Position numbers and translations under genes: made by a program
The notes under the pieces: model-generated
The model's database searches: none
Told to the model about the DNA's origin: nothing
The model's input: only the letters and a program-made list of their open reading frames with translations
Assembly (NCBI RefSeq): GCF_004361855.1
Contig: NZ_SNWQ01000006.1
Location: 248,001 to 312,000 of the forward strand
Source of the DNA: Kribbella caucasensis
Lineage (GTDB): Bacteria > Actinomycetota > Actinomycetes > Propionibacteriales > Kribbellaceae
Length of the DNA stretch: 64,000 nucleotides
Direction: 5' to 3'
Shown here: piece by piece, positions 44,386-63,296 of the stretch
Position numbering within the stretch: position 1 is the stretch's first letter
How the letters are laid out: each line of letters opens with the position of its first letter

Positions 44386-45219
44386 TCAGCGCTTCTTGCC
44401 GGCCTTGCGGCGCCGGACGATCATGCGGTCGCTTTCCTTGCGGGTGCGGGTCCGGCCTTCCGGCTGGCCCCACGGGGACACCGGGTGACGTCCACCCGAG
44501 GTCTTGCCCTCACCACCACCGTGCGGGTGGTCGACCGGGTTCATCGCGACACCACGGACGGTCGGGCGCTTGCCCTTCCAGCGCATCCGGCCCGCCTTGC
44601 CCCAGTTGATGTTCGACTGCTCGCCGTTGCCGACCTCACCGAGGGTGGCGCGGCAGCGCACGTCGACCATCCGGACCTCGCCGGACGGCATCCGCAGGGT
44701 GGCCATCCGGCCCTCCTTGGCGACCAGCTGCACGCTGGCGCCGGCGGACCGGGCCATCTTCGCGCCGCCACCGGGGCGCAGCTCGACGGCGTGCACCGTG
44801 GAGCCGACCGGGATGTTGCGCAGCGGCAGGTTGTTGCCCACCTTGATGTCGGCGGCCGGACCGTTCTCGACGATCGTGCCCTGCTTCAGGTTCGACGGGG
44901 CGAGGATGTAGCGCTTCTCGCCGTCGACGTAGTGCAGCAGCGCGATCCGCGCGGTCCGGTTCGGGTCGTACTCGATCTCGGCCACCTTCGCCGGGACGCC
45001 GTCCTTGTCGTACCGCTTGAAGTCGATCAGCCGGTACGCCCGCTTGTGACCGCCACCGTGGTGCCGGGTGGTGATCTTGCCGGAGTTGTTCCGGCCGCCC
45101 TTCTTGGGCAGCGGCCGCAGCAGCGACTTCTCGGGGGTCGAACGGGTGAGCTCGACGAAGTCGGCCACGCTCGAGCCACGGCGGCCCGGCGTCGTCGGCT
45201 TGTATTTGCGGATACCCAT
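44386..45219 (-). CDS. rplB: 50S ribosomal protein L2
   Basis: A 277-residue L2 next to the peptidyl transferase centre. [20 protein letters not shown] at the N-terminus, [20 protein letters not shown], and the C-terminal [20 protein letters not shown] containing the conserved His of the family are intact. It overlaps rplW by one base. Confidence 0.97.
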   Translation of the reverse strand: MGIRKYKPTTPGRRGSSVADFVELTRSTPEKSLLRPLPKKGGRNNSGKITTRHHGGGHKRAYRLIDFKRYDKDGVPAKVAEIEYDPNRTARIALLHYVDGEKRYILAPSNLKQGTIVENGPAADIKVGNNLPLRNIPVGSTVHAVELRPGGGAKMARSAGASVQLVAKEGRMATLRMPSGEVRMVDVRCRATLGEVGNGEQSNINWGKAGRMRWKGKRPTVRGVAMNPVDHPHGGGEGKTSGGRHPVSPWGQPEGRTRTRKESDRMIVRRRKAGKKR

Positions 45220-45524
45220 TACGACTGGCCTCCGAAGATGTCGATCCGGTCGTCACCCTTGAGGGTCACGATCGCTCGCTTGGTGTCCGGGCGCTTGCCC
45301 CAGCCCGAACGGGTCCGGCGGCGCTTGCCCTTGCGGTTGATGGTGTTGACGTCTGAGACCTTGACCTTGAACACCTTCTCGACCGCGAGCTTGATCTCGG
45401 TCTTGTTGGCGTCAGTGGCCACCTCGAACGTGTACTTCTGCTCGTCCAGCAGGCCGTAGCTCTTCTCGCTCACGACCGGCCGCAGCAGCACGTCCCGCGG
45501 GTCTTTGTTGACTCCGTGGCTCAT
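45219..45524 (-). CDS. rplW: 50S ribosomal protein L23
   Basis: A 101-residue L23 at the tunnel exit, docking site for trigger factor and SRP. Landmarks are [40 protein letters not shown] and the loop [20 protein letters not shown]. It overlaps rplD by 4 bp. Confidence 0.97.
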   Translation of the reverse strand: MSHGVNKDPRDVLLRPVVSEKSYGLLDEQKYTFEVATDANKTEIKLAVEKVFKVKVSDVNTINRKGKRRRTRSGWGKRPDTKRAIVTLKGDDRIDIFGGQS

Positions 45525-46216
45525 GCTTCTACCTCCTGCTCGGCCTCGGTCGACGTGGCGACGGCCTTGACGGACTTGCCCTTCGGCGCGCCGGCGACGA
45601 AAGCCTCGAGCGCGCTCTTGGTGAAGATCACCGCGTCGCTGCAGAGCACGTCGTACGCGTTCAGCTGGTCGTACGCGAGCAGGTGCACGGTCGGCACGTT
45701 GCGCAGGCTCAGCCAGGTCTGGTCGTCGGCGCGGTCGATGACCACGAGCAGCTTGACGTGCTCGGTGATCTCGGCCAGCACCTTGATCGCGGTGCGGGTC
45801 GACGGCTTGTCGCCGTCCACGAACTTCTCCACCACGTGCACGCGACCGTCGCGGGCCCGGTCCGAGAGCGCACCGCGAAGCGCGGCGACGATCATCTTCT
45901 TGGGGGTCCGCTGGTTGTACTTGCGCGGCGTGGGGCCGTGCACGACGCCACCACCGGTGAACTGCGGTGCCCGGATCGAACCCTGGCGGGCGCGGCCGGT
46001 GCCCTTCTGGCGGTACGGCTTGACGCCACCACCGGAGACCTCACCGCGGGACTTGACCTTGTGCGTGCCCTGCCGGGCGGCGGCCAGCTGGGCCACCACG
46101 ACCTGGTGGATCAGCGGCACGTTCGCCTGGACGTCGAACAGCTCGGCGGGGAGCTCGGCGGAGCCCTTCTTGCTGACCTTGTCGCCCTTGACGACGACTA
46201 CGTCGACGGTGCTCAC
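45521..46216 (-). CDS. rplD: 50S ribosomal protein L4
   Basis: A 231-residue L4. The tunnel loop ([40 protein letters not shown]) and the C-terminal globular domain are present. L4 is an autoregulator of the S10 operon in some bacteria; nothing here proves that. The GTG start overlaps the rplC stop by 4 bp, and a short Glu/Ala tail closes the protein. Confidence 0.97.
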   Translation of the reverse strand: MSTVDVVVVKGDKVSKKGSAELPAELFDVQANVPLIHQVVVAQLAAARQGTHKVKSRGEVSGGGVKPYRQKGTGRARQGSIRAPQFTGGGVVHGPTPRKYNQRTPKKMIVAALRGALSDRARDGRVHVVEKFVDGDKPSTRTAIKVLAEITEHVKLLVVIDRADDQTWLSLRNVPTVHLLAYDQLNAYDVLCSDAVIFTKSALEAFVAGAPKGKSVKAVATSTEAEQEVEA

Positions 46217-46869
46217 TTCTTGGCTCCCTTCGCGGCGTTGCGGATCAGCACGAGGCCGCCCTTGGGACCGGGAACCGCACCCTTGACCAGAATCAGGCCG
46301 CGCTCGGCGTCGATCGCGTGCACGGTGATGTTCTGGGTGGTGATGCGCTCGTTACCCATCCGGCCGGCCATCTTCATGCCCTTGAAAACCCGGCCCGGGG
46401 TGGCGCAGCCGCCGATGGAGCCCGGCGAACGGTGCTTCTTGTGCACACCGTGGGAGGCCCGCAGACCACCGAAGCCGTGGCGCTTCATCACACCGGCGAA
46501 GCCCTTGCCCTTGCTGGTGGCGGACACGTCGACGGTCTCACCGGCGGCGAAGGTCTCGGCCTTCAGCTCCTGGCCGAGCGTGTACTCGCTCGCGTCGGCG
46601 GTGCGCAGCTCCAGCAGGTGCCGGCGCGGGGTCACACCCACCTTGTCGAAGAGACCGCGCATCGGCTTGGTCACCTTCCGCGGGTCGATGTCGCCGAAGG
46701 CGATCTGGACGCCGTCGTAGCCGTGGCTGTCCGAGGTCCGGACCCCGGTCACGACACACGGGCCGGCCTGGATCACGGTGACGGGGACGATGCGGTTGTT
46801 CTCGTCCCAGGTCTGGGTCATGCCGAGCTTGGTGCCCAGCAGACCGCGCGTGTTCTTCTGAATGCTCAT
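46213..46869 (-). CDS. rplC: 50S ribosomal protein L3
   Basis: A 218-residue L3. ATG 46869 precedes the conserved [20 protein letters not shown]; an upstream in-frame extension is not L3-like. The central [20 protein letters not shown] followed by [20 protein letters not shown] is canonical. It follows rpsJ after 16 bp. Confidence 0.97.
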   Translation of the reverse strand: MSIQKNTRGLLGTKLGMTQTWDENNRIVPVTVIQAGPCVVTGVRTSDSHGYDGVQIAFGDIDPRKVTKPMRGLFDKVGVTPRRHLLELRTADASEYTLGQELKAETFAAGETVDVSATSKGKGFAGVMKRHGFGGLRASHGVHKKHRSPGSIGGCATPGRVFKGMKMAGRMGNERITTQNITVHAIDAERGLILVKGAVPGPKGGLVLIRNAAKGAKK

Positions 46870-46885
46870 TGGTGTCGCTTTTCCC

Positions 46886-47194
46886 TCAGAGCTTGATCTC
46901 GATGTCGACACCGGCCGGCAGGTCGAGCCGCATCAGCGAGTCGACGGTCTTCGGCGTGGGGTCGATGATGTCGATGAGCCGCTTGTGGGTGCGCATCTCG
47001 AAGTGCTCGCGGCTGTCCTTGTACTTGTGCGGCGAGCGGATGACGCAGAACACGTTCTTTTCCGTCGGCAACGGCACCGGGCCAGCAACCTTCGCACCAG
47101 TACGCGTCACCGTGTCGACAATCTTGCGTGCCGAGCTGTCGATGACCTCGTGGTCGTAGGCCTTCAGCCGGATGCGGATCTTCTGTCCCGCCAT
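46886..47194 (-). CDS. rpsJ: 30S ribosomal protein S10
   Basis: A 102-residue S10, also the NusE transcription antitermination factor. [20 protein letters not shown] at the N-terminus, [20 protein letters not shown] and [20 protein letters not shown] are canonical. ATG 47194 gives normal length. It heads the S10 operon after a 338-bp gap from tuf. Confidence 0.97.
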   Translation of the reverse strand: MAGQKIRIRLKAYDHEVIDSSARKIVDTVTRTGAKVAGPVPLPTEKNVFCVIRSPHKYKDSREHFEMRTHKRLIDIIDPTPKTVDSLMRLDLPAGVDIEIKL

Positions 47195-47485
47195 CGCTTC
47201 GCTTCGTCCTTCTCTATCGTCTTCGTTGCGTTGCTCCGACCCCCGAGGTCGGGTGTGTCGCGGACGTGGAAACACACGTCAGCAGCACCTAATCGACCTG
47301 GAATGGTGATCGGGGCCCGGTCTCGGACCGGAACCTCGGCATGGTCTCCGGTCCGGCGCTGCCACCGGACCCGATGGTCCGCGGCGCACCCCGGCGGCCT
47401 CGCCTGAGCAACCTGAATATTGTGCCAGAGATCGGCGCCGGAACGCCAATCGGGTGGCTTCACGCCCCAGTTGGGCCGCAAAGCA
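47195..47485 (-). other. Intergenic leader of the S10 operon
   Basis: No gene is seen here. On the minus strand an AT-rich CACAATATTCAGG near 47410-47425 could contain a -10 box for rpsJ, with only a weak TTGGCG 19 bp upstream. The part nearer rpsJ is GC-rich with several short inverted repeats (for example CCGGAC/GTCCGG around 47355-47390) and could fold into a structured leader. Confidence 0.35.
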
Positions 47486-47526
47486 GAGGTCCGCGGGGGC
47501 TCAGGGTGTGAGCCCTCGCGGACCTC
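47486..47526 (-). terminator. Terminator after tuf
   Basis: A long stem: GAGGTCCGCG (47486-47495) pairs with CGCGGACCTC (47517-47526) and an inner GGGCTCA pairs with TGAGCCC, broken by one mismatch, with a short loop. It starts 7 bp after the tuf stop and probably ends the str-operon transcript before the S10 operon. Confidence 0.85.
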
Positions 47527-47532
47527 GTGAGA

Positions 47533-48726
<1,194 letters not shown>

Positions 48727-48798
48727 TGGGGCCCTCCTAGTAAATGTTGACTACGCCGTACGCCGACGCGCTGTGGGTGGTTGGTCCGGAGCGAGAGA

Positions 48799-50910
<2,112 letters not shown>

Positions 50911-50981
50911 CTCGGTGGTCTACCTCTCGCTTCCGTAATGCTTCAAAAGGGGTGAGCTGGGGGTCCGGATCGGACCCCGGA

Positions 50982-51452
50982 TCACCAGCGGTAGTGGGCG
51001 AAAGCCTTGTTGGCTTCGGCCATCTTGTGCGTGTCCTCGCGGCGCTTCACCGACGCGCCGAGACCGTTGGACGCGTCCAGGATCTCGTTCATCAGGCGCT
51101 CGGCCATGGTCTTCTCGCGACGCGCACGGGAGTACGACGTGAGCCAGCGCAGGGCGAGCGTGGTCGAGCGACCGGGCTTGACCTCGATCGGCACCTGGTA
51201 GGTGGCGCCACCGACCCGGCGGCTCTTCACCTCGATGCTGGGCTTCACGTTGTCCAGGGCGCGCTTCAGCGTGATGACCGGGTCGGTGCCGGTCTTCGTC
51301 CGGGTGCCCTCGAGCGCCGTGTAGACGATGCTCTGCGCGATCTGCTTCTTGCCGTCCACCAGGATCTTGGAGATCAACTGGGTGACCAGCGGCGAACTGT
51401 AGACCGGGTCGATGATGACCGGCCGCTTGGGTGCGGGACCCTTGCGCGGCAT
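50982..51452 (-). CDS. rpsG: 30S ribosomal protein S7
   Basis: A 156-residue primary assembly protein of the subunit head. [20 protein letters not shown] at the N-terminus, [20 protein letters not shown] and [20 protein letters not shown] are canonical. Its ATG overlaps the rpsL stop (TAATG). Confidence 0.97.
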   Translation of the reverse strand: MPRKGPAPKRPVIIDPVYSSPLVTQLISKILVDGKKQIAQSIVYTALEGTRTKTGTDPVITLKRALDNVKPSIEVKSRRVGGATYQVPIEVKPGRSTTLALRWLTSYSRARREKTMAERLMNEILDASNGLGASVKRREDTHKMAEANKAFAHYRW

Positions 51453-51826
51453 TAGCTCTTCTCCTTCTTCGCGCCGTACCGGCTGCGAGCCTGCTTCCGG
51501 TTCTTCACACCCTGGGTGTCGAGCGAACCGCGGATGATCTTGTACCGGACACCCGGGAGGTCCTTCACCCGACCGCCACGCACGAGCACGATCGAGTGCT
51601 CCTGCAGGTTGTGGCCGACGCCGGGGATGTATGCGGTGACCTCGATGCCGCTGGTGAGGCGGACACGCGCGACCTTGCGAAGCGCCGAGTTCGGCTTCTT
51701 CGGGGTGGTCGTGTAGACGCGCGTGCACACACCACGACGCTGAGGGGAACCCTTCAGGGCCGGCGTCTTGTTCTTGGACACCTTGTCCTGGCGGCCCTTG
51801 CGGACCAGCTGCTGAATGGTGGGCAC
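51452..51826 (-). CDS. rpsL: 30S ribosomal protein S12
   Basis: A 124-residue decoding-centre protein. GTG 51826 precedes [20 protein letters not shown]; the in-frame upstream stretch is not S12-like. The streptomycin-determining Lys residues in [12 protein letters not shown] and [13 protein letters not shown] are wild type, predicting a streptomycin-sensitive ribosome. It heads the str operon with a promoter at 52011-52039. Confidence 0.97.
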   Translation of the reverse strand: MPTIQQLVRKGRQDKVSKNKTPALKGSPQRRGVCTRVYTTTPKKPNSALRKVARVRLTSGIEVTAYIPGVGHNLQEHSIVLVRGGRVKDLPGVRYKIIRGSLDTQGVKNRKQARSRYGAKKEKS

Positions 51827-52010
51827 CGCGTAGGTCTCTTTCTGTCGTCCGGTCGGTTGCTGCGGCCCCCGCGGTCGGGTGTGTCGCGTGCGCACGGTCG
51901 TGCCGAAGTCGTAATCTCTGACTGTCGGCAGGGAGACCGAGCCACGCGCGCTAACCCGTATCTACGAGGGGCACGCATGACGGCCCAGGATGACCCGGGC
52001 ACGATCGTTA

Positions 52011-52039
52011 AGACTAGCGGCTGCCTCAAGCACGGTCAA
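52011..52039 (-). promoter_or_regulatory. Promoter of the rpsL-rpsG-fusA-tuf operon
   Basis: Minus-strand TTGACC (52039-52034), 17-bp spacer and TAGTCT (52016-52011), leaving a leader of about 180 bases before rpsL that contains no gene. Confidence 0.6.
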
Positions 52040-52091
52040 AACAGATGACCGCGCCGCGCTGAGGCCCGGCCGCGACACCAGTTTACAGGGT

Positions 52092-52868
52092 CTACGGAGT
52101 GGATCGTGCCGCCAGGAACGCGGTCGCCACGGCCGTGTCTCCCTCGACCTTCAACCGATCGCCCGGAAGCCGTTTCCACAGACACAGAAGCAGCTCCGCC
52201 GCGGTCCCGGACAGCACCGCCTCACCGACTGCCCTGCCCCGCTCCACCCGCGGCCGATCCCCTTGTGGCAAAGGCGTCAGCGTCCATTCGTCACCGGTGT
52301 CGACAGCCCGTACGCCGAGCTGCCGGGTGACCGAAGGCTCGAATCCGCGGACCAGCATCCGGGGCAGGAACACCCCGAAAACCTCGTCGACCCCGTCGGC
52401 CGCGATGGCCGGCGGAACCACATCCAGGGCCGTTTTCGCCGGCTCCGGATCGGCCGGACCGGCGGCGGCCTGGACGGCGTCTACCAGATGGACCGCCGTC
52501 TCATGCAGACGTCGCCGGGCCCAGAACCCCGCCCGCTGCTCAACCGGGGCGAAGTTCCAGCACGGCTCGTCCGGATCCACTGCCCTGATCGCGGCGACCA
52601 GGGCAGCCGTCGTCCCGGCGTACCAATCGGACCAGGAGGCCGTCGTCCGGAGCACGTCCGGGGCCTTCTGACCGACGCCGCTGAGCAGGATCGAGGCGGC
52701 CCAGCGCTGACCGCCGCCGATGTGCAGGGCCAGGTCGGCGACGGTCCAGCCGGGGCAGTTCGGTACCGCGGCGGCCGGGTCGACGGTCCCGAAGACCGCC
52801 GCCAGCTCCGCCGCGGTGCGCTCGAACTCGCTCAGGTAGTCCAGCTCGGACAAGGCTGTGTCAGACAA
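52092..52868 (-). CDS. Maleylpyruvate isomerase-family (DinB-like, mycothiol-type) protein
   Basis: A 258-residue protein with the N-terminal MDMPI/DinB-like four-helix domain (EFERTAAELAAVFGTV, VPNCPGWTVADLALHIGGGQ carrying a His of the usual metal triad; RRLHETAVHLVDAVQ carrying the others near 150) and a C-terminal alpha/beta domain. Characterised members use mycothiol as cofactor; most actinobacterial paralogues have unknown substrates. Its start overlaps the preceding gene's end by 8 bp, so it is co-expressed with the hydrolase-SnoaL fusion. Confidence 0.82.
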   Translation of the reverse strand: MSDTALSELDYLSEFERTAAELAAVFGTVDPAAAVPNCPGWTVADLALHIGGGQRWAASILLSGVGQKAPDVLRTTASWSDWYAGTTAALVAAIRAVDPDEPCWNFAPVEQRAGFWARRRLHETAVHLVDAVQAAAGPADPEPAKTALDVVPPAIAADGVDEVFGVFLPRMLVRGFEPSVTRQLGVRAVDTGDEWTLTPLPQGDRPRVERGRAVGEAVLSGTAAELLLCLWKRLPGDRLKVEGDTAVATAFLAARSTP

Positions 52869-54099
52869 GGAACCGGACCTCGCTGATCAGCCCTTCCTGA
52901 ACGCGATACATCACGATCGTCGGAATCGGGCCCTGGTCGGTGTCGTGCCGGATCGCCTGGTCGATGACCCAGTCGCCCAGCGTCATCCGCTGCTGCAGCT
53001 CGGTCTTGCACCGGCCGGCGCCGAAGAGTGGCCGGTAGTACTCGCGTAGTGAGCGGCGGCCCTTGAGCAACGACCCGTCGGCGAACTGCAGCTGCGCCGT
53101 CGGCGAGTACATCGCCAGGAACGCTTCCAGGTCGTGTGCCACATACGCGAGCTGCTCCCGCCCGACCACCCGGCTGGCCGCGGTCTCGGACCACGCCAGC
53201 AGCGCCACAGCCGGAGCCGGGGCAGGAGCAGGTGCGGGAGCCGGGATGGCTTCCGGGGTGAGGGCAGGGAGGGGGGAAGGGGGGAGGGAAGACGTGGACG
53301 AGGGGGTGGGGTTGGGGATGGTGGAGGTCGAGGAGGTGGCCGGCGGGAGTTGGCCGGTGGTTTGCTCGCTGGTGGGGTCCTGGCCCAGGTGGGCGATCGC
53401 CCAGTCCAGGGCCTTGGTCACCGCGGCGCGGGATTCGTCGGTGTGGTCGAGCATGTCGAAGCCGTGTTGCCCTTTCGGTACGTCGATGATGTCCAGCGCG
53501 GCGCCACCGGCGGAGACGAACTCCGCCACCGGACCAGCGAGTTCCTCACGCTCGCGGCCGACCCTCGTCAGCAGCACCGGCAGGTCTTTGGGTTTGCCGA
53601 TCACCTCGGCGGCGGAAACGAGCTCGCCGACACCGGGTGGCGCGACGAGCAGCGGATATGTCAACAGCACGCAGCGCAGCCAGTCCGGCCGGCTGTCCAG
53701 CCACTCCCCCGCGAGCAGACCGGCGCCGGAGAAGAACCACAGGGCGATGCGGTTCGGGTCCACCTGCGGATCGGCCCGCAGAATGCCGACGGCGGCCTCC
53801 ACGTCGTCGGCGGCGGTGGCGAGCTGATCGAGCCCATGGATCAGGCTGTGATCGACGACAGCTGCCACCGGACCGCGTTGTGCCGCGGCTGTCGCATACC
53901 CCCGATAGACCGGCCAGTCCCGCGGCGTCACCTCCAGATCCGCAGGCATCGGACCCCCGTGCACGAAGAGGATCGCACCTCGTCGCGCCGTGCCGGCCGG
54001 GCGATACAGGTCGACCTCACCGACCCGTTCGACCAGCACATCCACCGCGTCGGCGACCGGCAGAACGAAAGGCTGCAAGTACGCCGGGTGGTCGGTCAT
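52861..54099 (-). CDS. Alpha/beta hydrolase fused to a SnoaL-like domain
   Basis: A 412-residue fusion. Residues about 1-235 form an alpha/beta hydrolase of dienelactone-hydrolase type (LYRPAGTARRGAILFVHGGP, nucleophile loop WFFSGAGLL, late GQHGFDMLDH with the catalytic-type His). A linker of about 65 residues is rich in Ser, Thr, Pro and Ala, including repeated Ala-Pro. The last 120 residues are an NTF2/SnoaL-like domain (DLEAFLAMYSPTAQLQFADG, LREYYRPLF). ATG 54099 is preferred over an earlier in-frame start. It overlaps the MDMPI-like gene. Substrate unknown. Confidence 0.8.
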   Translation of the reverse strand: MTDHPAYLQPFVLPVADAVDVLVERVGEVDLYRPAGTARRGAILFVHGGPMPADLEVTPRDWPVYRGYATAAAQRGPVAAVVDHSLIHGLDQLATAADDVEAAVGILRADPQVDPNRIALWFFSGAGLLAGEWLDSRPDWLRCVLLTYPLLVAPPGVGELVSAAEVIGKPKDLPVLLTRVGREREELAGPVAEFVSAGGAALDIIDVPKGQHGFDMLDHTDESRAAVTKALDWAIAHLGQDPTSEQTTGQLPPATSSTSTIPNPTPSSTSSLPPSPLPALTPEAIPAPAPAPAPAPAVALLAWSETAASRVVGREQLAYVAHDLEAFLAMYSPTAQLQFADGSLLKGRRSLREYYRPLFGAGRCKTELQQRMTLGDWVIDQAIRHDTDQGPIPTIVMYRVQEGLISEVRFLV

Positions 54100-54154
54100 G
54101 GACCCATCTTGGCGCATCCCGGGGACACTCGCGCCCCGGCGCCCCGATTGCGTG

Positions 54155-54382
54155 TCAGGCGCGCCCGCGAACGTGCTCGACCGACCGCGTCATGAGCTCC
54201 TCCAGAACGCCGGAATCCACGTCTGCCAAGCGTTTGAGGTACAGGCAGGACACACCGGTCGTATGCGGACCAAGGCGCGCCAGCAGCTCGTCGTACCCGT
54301 CGAAACCTTCGGTGATGTACAGCGTCGTGGACTGCTTGCGTGGCGAGAATCCGATCTCGAACCAGTCCAGCTCACGGCCACG
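54155..54382 (-). pseudogene. DUF1801 fragment, N-terminus missing
   Basis: About 75 residues match the C-terminal part of DUF1801 proteins (RGRELDWFEIGFSPRKQSTT, GFDGYDELLARLGPHTTGVS, CLYLKRLADVDSGVLEELMT). The first 50-60 residues of the family are missing: upstream the frame runs into the rpoC terminator hairpin and the rpoC end. No credible start codon or ribosome site is seen. It looks like a gene truncated at its 5' end. Confidence 0.7.
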
Positions 54383-54406
54383 CGGCCATCGTGCCCCAGT
54401 ACGCCG

Positions 54407-54443
54407 CGAGGGCGGCACCCCCTGATCGGGAGTGCCGCCCTCG
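54407..54443 (-). terminator. Terminator after rpoC
   Basis: A perfect 12-bp stem (CGAGGGCGGCAC at 54407-54418, GTGCCGCCCTCG at 54432-54443) with a 13-base loop, 19 bp past the rpoC stop. Confidence 0.85.
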
Positions 54444-54462
54444 GCAGTGTGTTTGACCGGAC

Positions 54463-58323
<3,861 letters not shown>

Positions 58324-58385
58324 GATGTGTTATCTCCCCAAAAGTAAAAGGTCTGAGTGATTGTTGATGTCAAGCGGCAACCCGC

Positions 58386-61868
<3,483 letters not shown>

Positions 61869-61984
61869 GGGGCGTCCTTCCACGGGCTCGCAGAAATCAC
61901 TTCGGTGCTGGGAGCGCACGCCGAACCACCCTAGTCAAGTCTTGACCTGAGCCAGGGTGAAGAGTAAAGGCAGCGCAAAGCAAT

Positions 61985-62014
61985 AGGTTACCCGATCAGG
62001 GCAAGGCTGTCCAA
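61985..62014 (-). promoter_or_regulatory. Promoter of rpoB-rpoC
   Basis: Minus-strand TTGGAC (62014-62009), 18-bp spacer and TAACCT (61990-61985), about 117 bp before the rpoB start. Other AT-rich stretches in 61920-61985 could hold further start sites. Confidence 0.45.
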
Positions 62015-62075
62015 TGGGGTCCAACACTATGCCGTCGGACCACCTACTCAGTCAAGGACCGACCCGGGGTCTCAA

Positions 62076-62091
62076 GCGGGTGATGACCCGC
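62076..62091 (-). terminator. Short hairpin downstream of the mce-associated gene
   Basis: GCGGGT (62076-62081) pairs with ACCCGC (62086-62091) around GATG, about 40 bp after the stop of the gene at 62131. It could be a weak terminator between the mce operon and rpoB. Confidence 0.35.
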
Positions 62092-62130
62092 GAGCCGCCC
62101 GGCAAGTCCCATCCGGAGCCACCCCTGAGA

Positions 62131-62799
62131 CTACAGTCCGGCGATCTCCTGGACCAGCCATTGACCACCGTTTCGAACCATCGTGAACCGGGTTCGGTTC
62201 AGGTCCACCCGCGGTTTACCCTGCGTGATCGTGCTGGTGGTGGTCTGGTTCACGAAGATGACCAGGGTGACCCGGTTCGCGTCGCCGTCGCGGACGCCGA
62301 CCTCGCGGACCTCGGCCCGGACGGTCGCCTTGGTCTTGGTGGCGAGCTCGCCGGCCACCTTGGCGGTCTCGTCGAACTTGGCCGCGAATTCGGGGGTCAT
62401 CGTCGCCCGCGCGGCCGCGAAGCTCTTGTCCAGCGAGCGGTAGTCGTAGCTGAGCGCCGTCTCGGCCGCCTTCCGGCCCGCCGTCGCCGCCTCGTTCCGG
62501 GCGTCCTCGGCCTCCTGGCCACGCCACGCCTTCAACCCGAGGAACCCGGCCAGCGCGAGCACGATCACGATCAGCACGGACAGAGACACCGTGAGTACGA
62601 CGTTGACGCGGTTCGGCTGACTGACTACCGGCTCGCTGACTTCTTCGGACTCGACAGATTGGTCACTGTCCGTGGTCTCGTCAGGGGTGACTACCTCTTC
62701 GACGGCCTCTTCCGGCTGCTCGAGTGTGGCGGGAGTCACTTGCTCCGCCGTACGGCGCTGGCCGGCGATCCGGGGGCGGTTGCGGGGGCGATCCGGCAT
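62131..62799 (-). CDS. Mce-associated membrane protein
   Basis: A 222-residue protein: an 80-residue cytoplasmic N-terminus that is first basic (PDRPRNRPRIAGQRR), then strongly acidic (EQPEEAVEEVVTPDE), one transmembrane helix (about residues 70-93) and an extracellular domain (AATAGRKAAETALSYDYRSL, MTPEFAAKFDETAKVAGELA, NQTTTSTITQGKPRVDLNRT) typical of Mce-associated (Mas) proteins. These sit at the end of mce operons and stabilise the lipid importer. It shares one base with the previous gene. Confidence 0.82.
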   Translation of the reverse strand: MPDRPRNRPRIAGQRRTAEQVTPATLEQPEEAVEEVVTPDETTDSDQSVESEEVSEPVVSQPNRVNVVLTVSLSVLIVIVLALAGFLGLKAWRGQEAEDARNEAATAGRKAAETALSYDYRSLDKSFAAARATMTPEFAAKFDETAKVAGELATKTKATVRAEVREVGVRDGDANRVTLVIFVNQTTTSTITQGKPRVDLNRTRFTMVRNGGQWLVQEIAGL

Positions 62800-63296
62800 C
62801 AGCCCACCACCTGGAGGTCGGCGGTGAGCCAGCGGTCCTGTTCGCGGACCAGGTCCAGCTTGATCCGGTAGCGCCGCTCCACCCCGTCGGCGGACGCGGT
62901 GTTGGTCACCACCGCGTTCACGATCACCAGCACCTGGGCCGAGTCCTTGTCGTTCGACACCACCGCGGCCTCCTTCACGTCGCCCTTGGAGGTCGCCTTG
63001 TTCGTCACCACCTCGGCCTTGACCTGGTTCGACCCGGCCGCGAACTCCTCCTTGAACTGCCCGGTGGAGTCGTCCAGCACCCGCTTCGCGTCGGCGTCCC
63101 AGCTCTCGTAGTTGTACGTGGTGAAGTCGAGCGCCAACTGCCGGCCCGCCTGCATCGCACCGGCACGGGCGTCGGCCCGCGCGTTCTGCCGGCTCAACGC
63201 GACCACGGAGACGACGGCCGCGGCCAACGCGACGACCAGCAGCACGCTGAGCGCCCAGGCCAGGATCGCCTGACCCCGTCGGGAGATCGAGGTCAC
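62799..63296 (-). CDS. Mce-associated membrane protein
   Basis: A 165-residue protein with one N-terminal transmembrane helix (about 10-33) and an extracellular domain of the same type as its downstream neighbour (GRQLALDFTTYNYESWDADA, DSTGQFKEEFAAGSNQVKAE, ending in DLVREQDRWLTADLQVVG). GTG 63296 overlaps the stop of the Mce gene (GTGA). The two Mas-like proteins probably arose by duplication. Confidence 0.82.
   Translation of the reverse strand: MTSISRRGQAILAWALSVLLVVALAAAVVSVVALSRQNARADARAGAMQAGRQLALDFTTYNYESWDADAKRVLDDSTGQFKEEFAAGSNQVKAEVVTNKATSKGDVKEAAVVSNDKDSAQVLVIVNAVVTNTASADGVERRYRIKLDLVREQDRWLTADLQVVG

Noticed and set aside
53205-53345. Repetitive GC tract suggestive of a tandem repeat or CRISPR-like element
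   Set aside because: It encodes the Ala-Pro and Ser/Thr/Pro linker of the hydrolase-SnoaL fusion in frame. There are no regular repeats with spacers.
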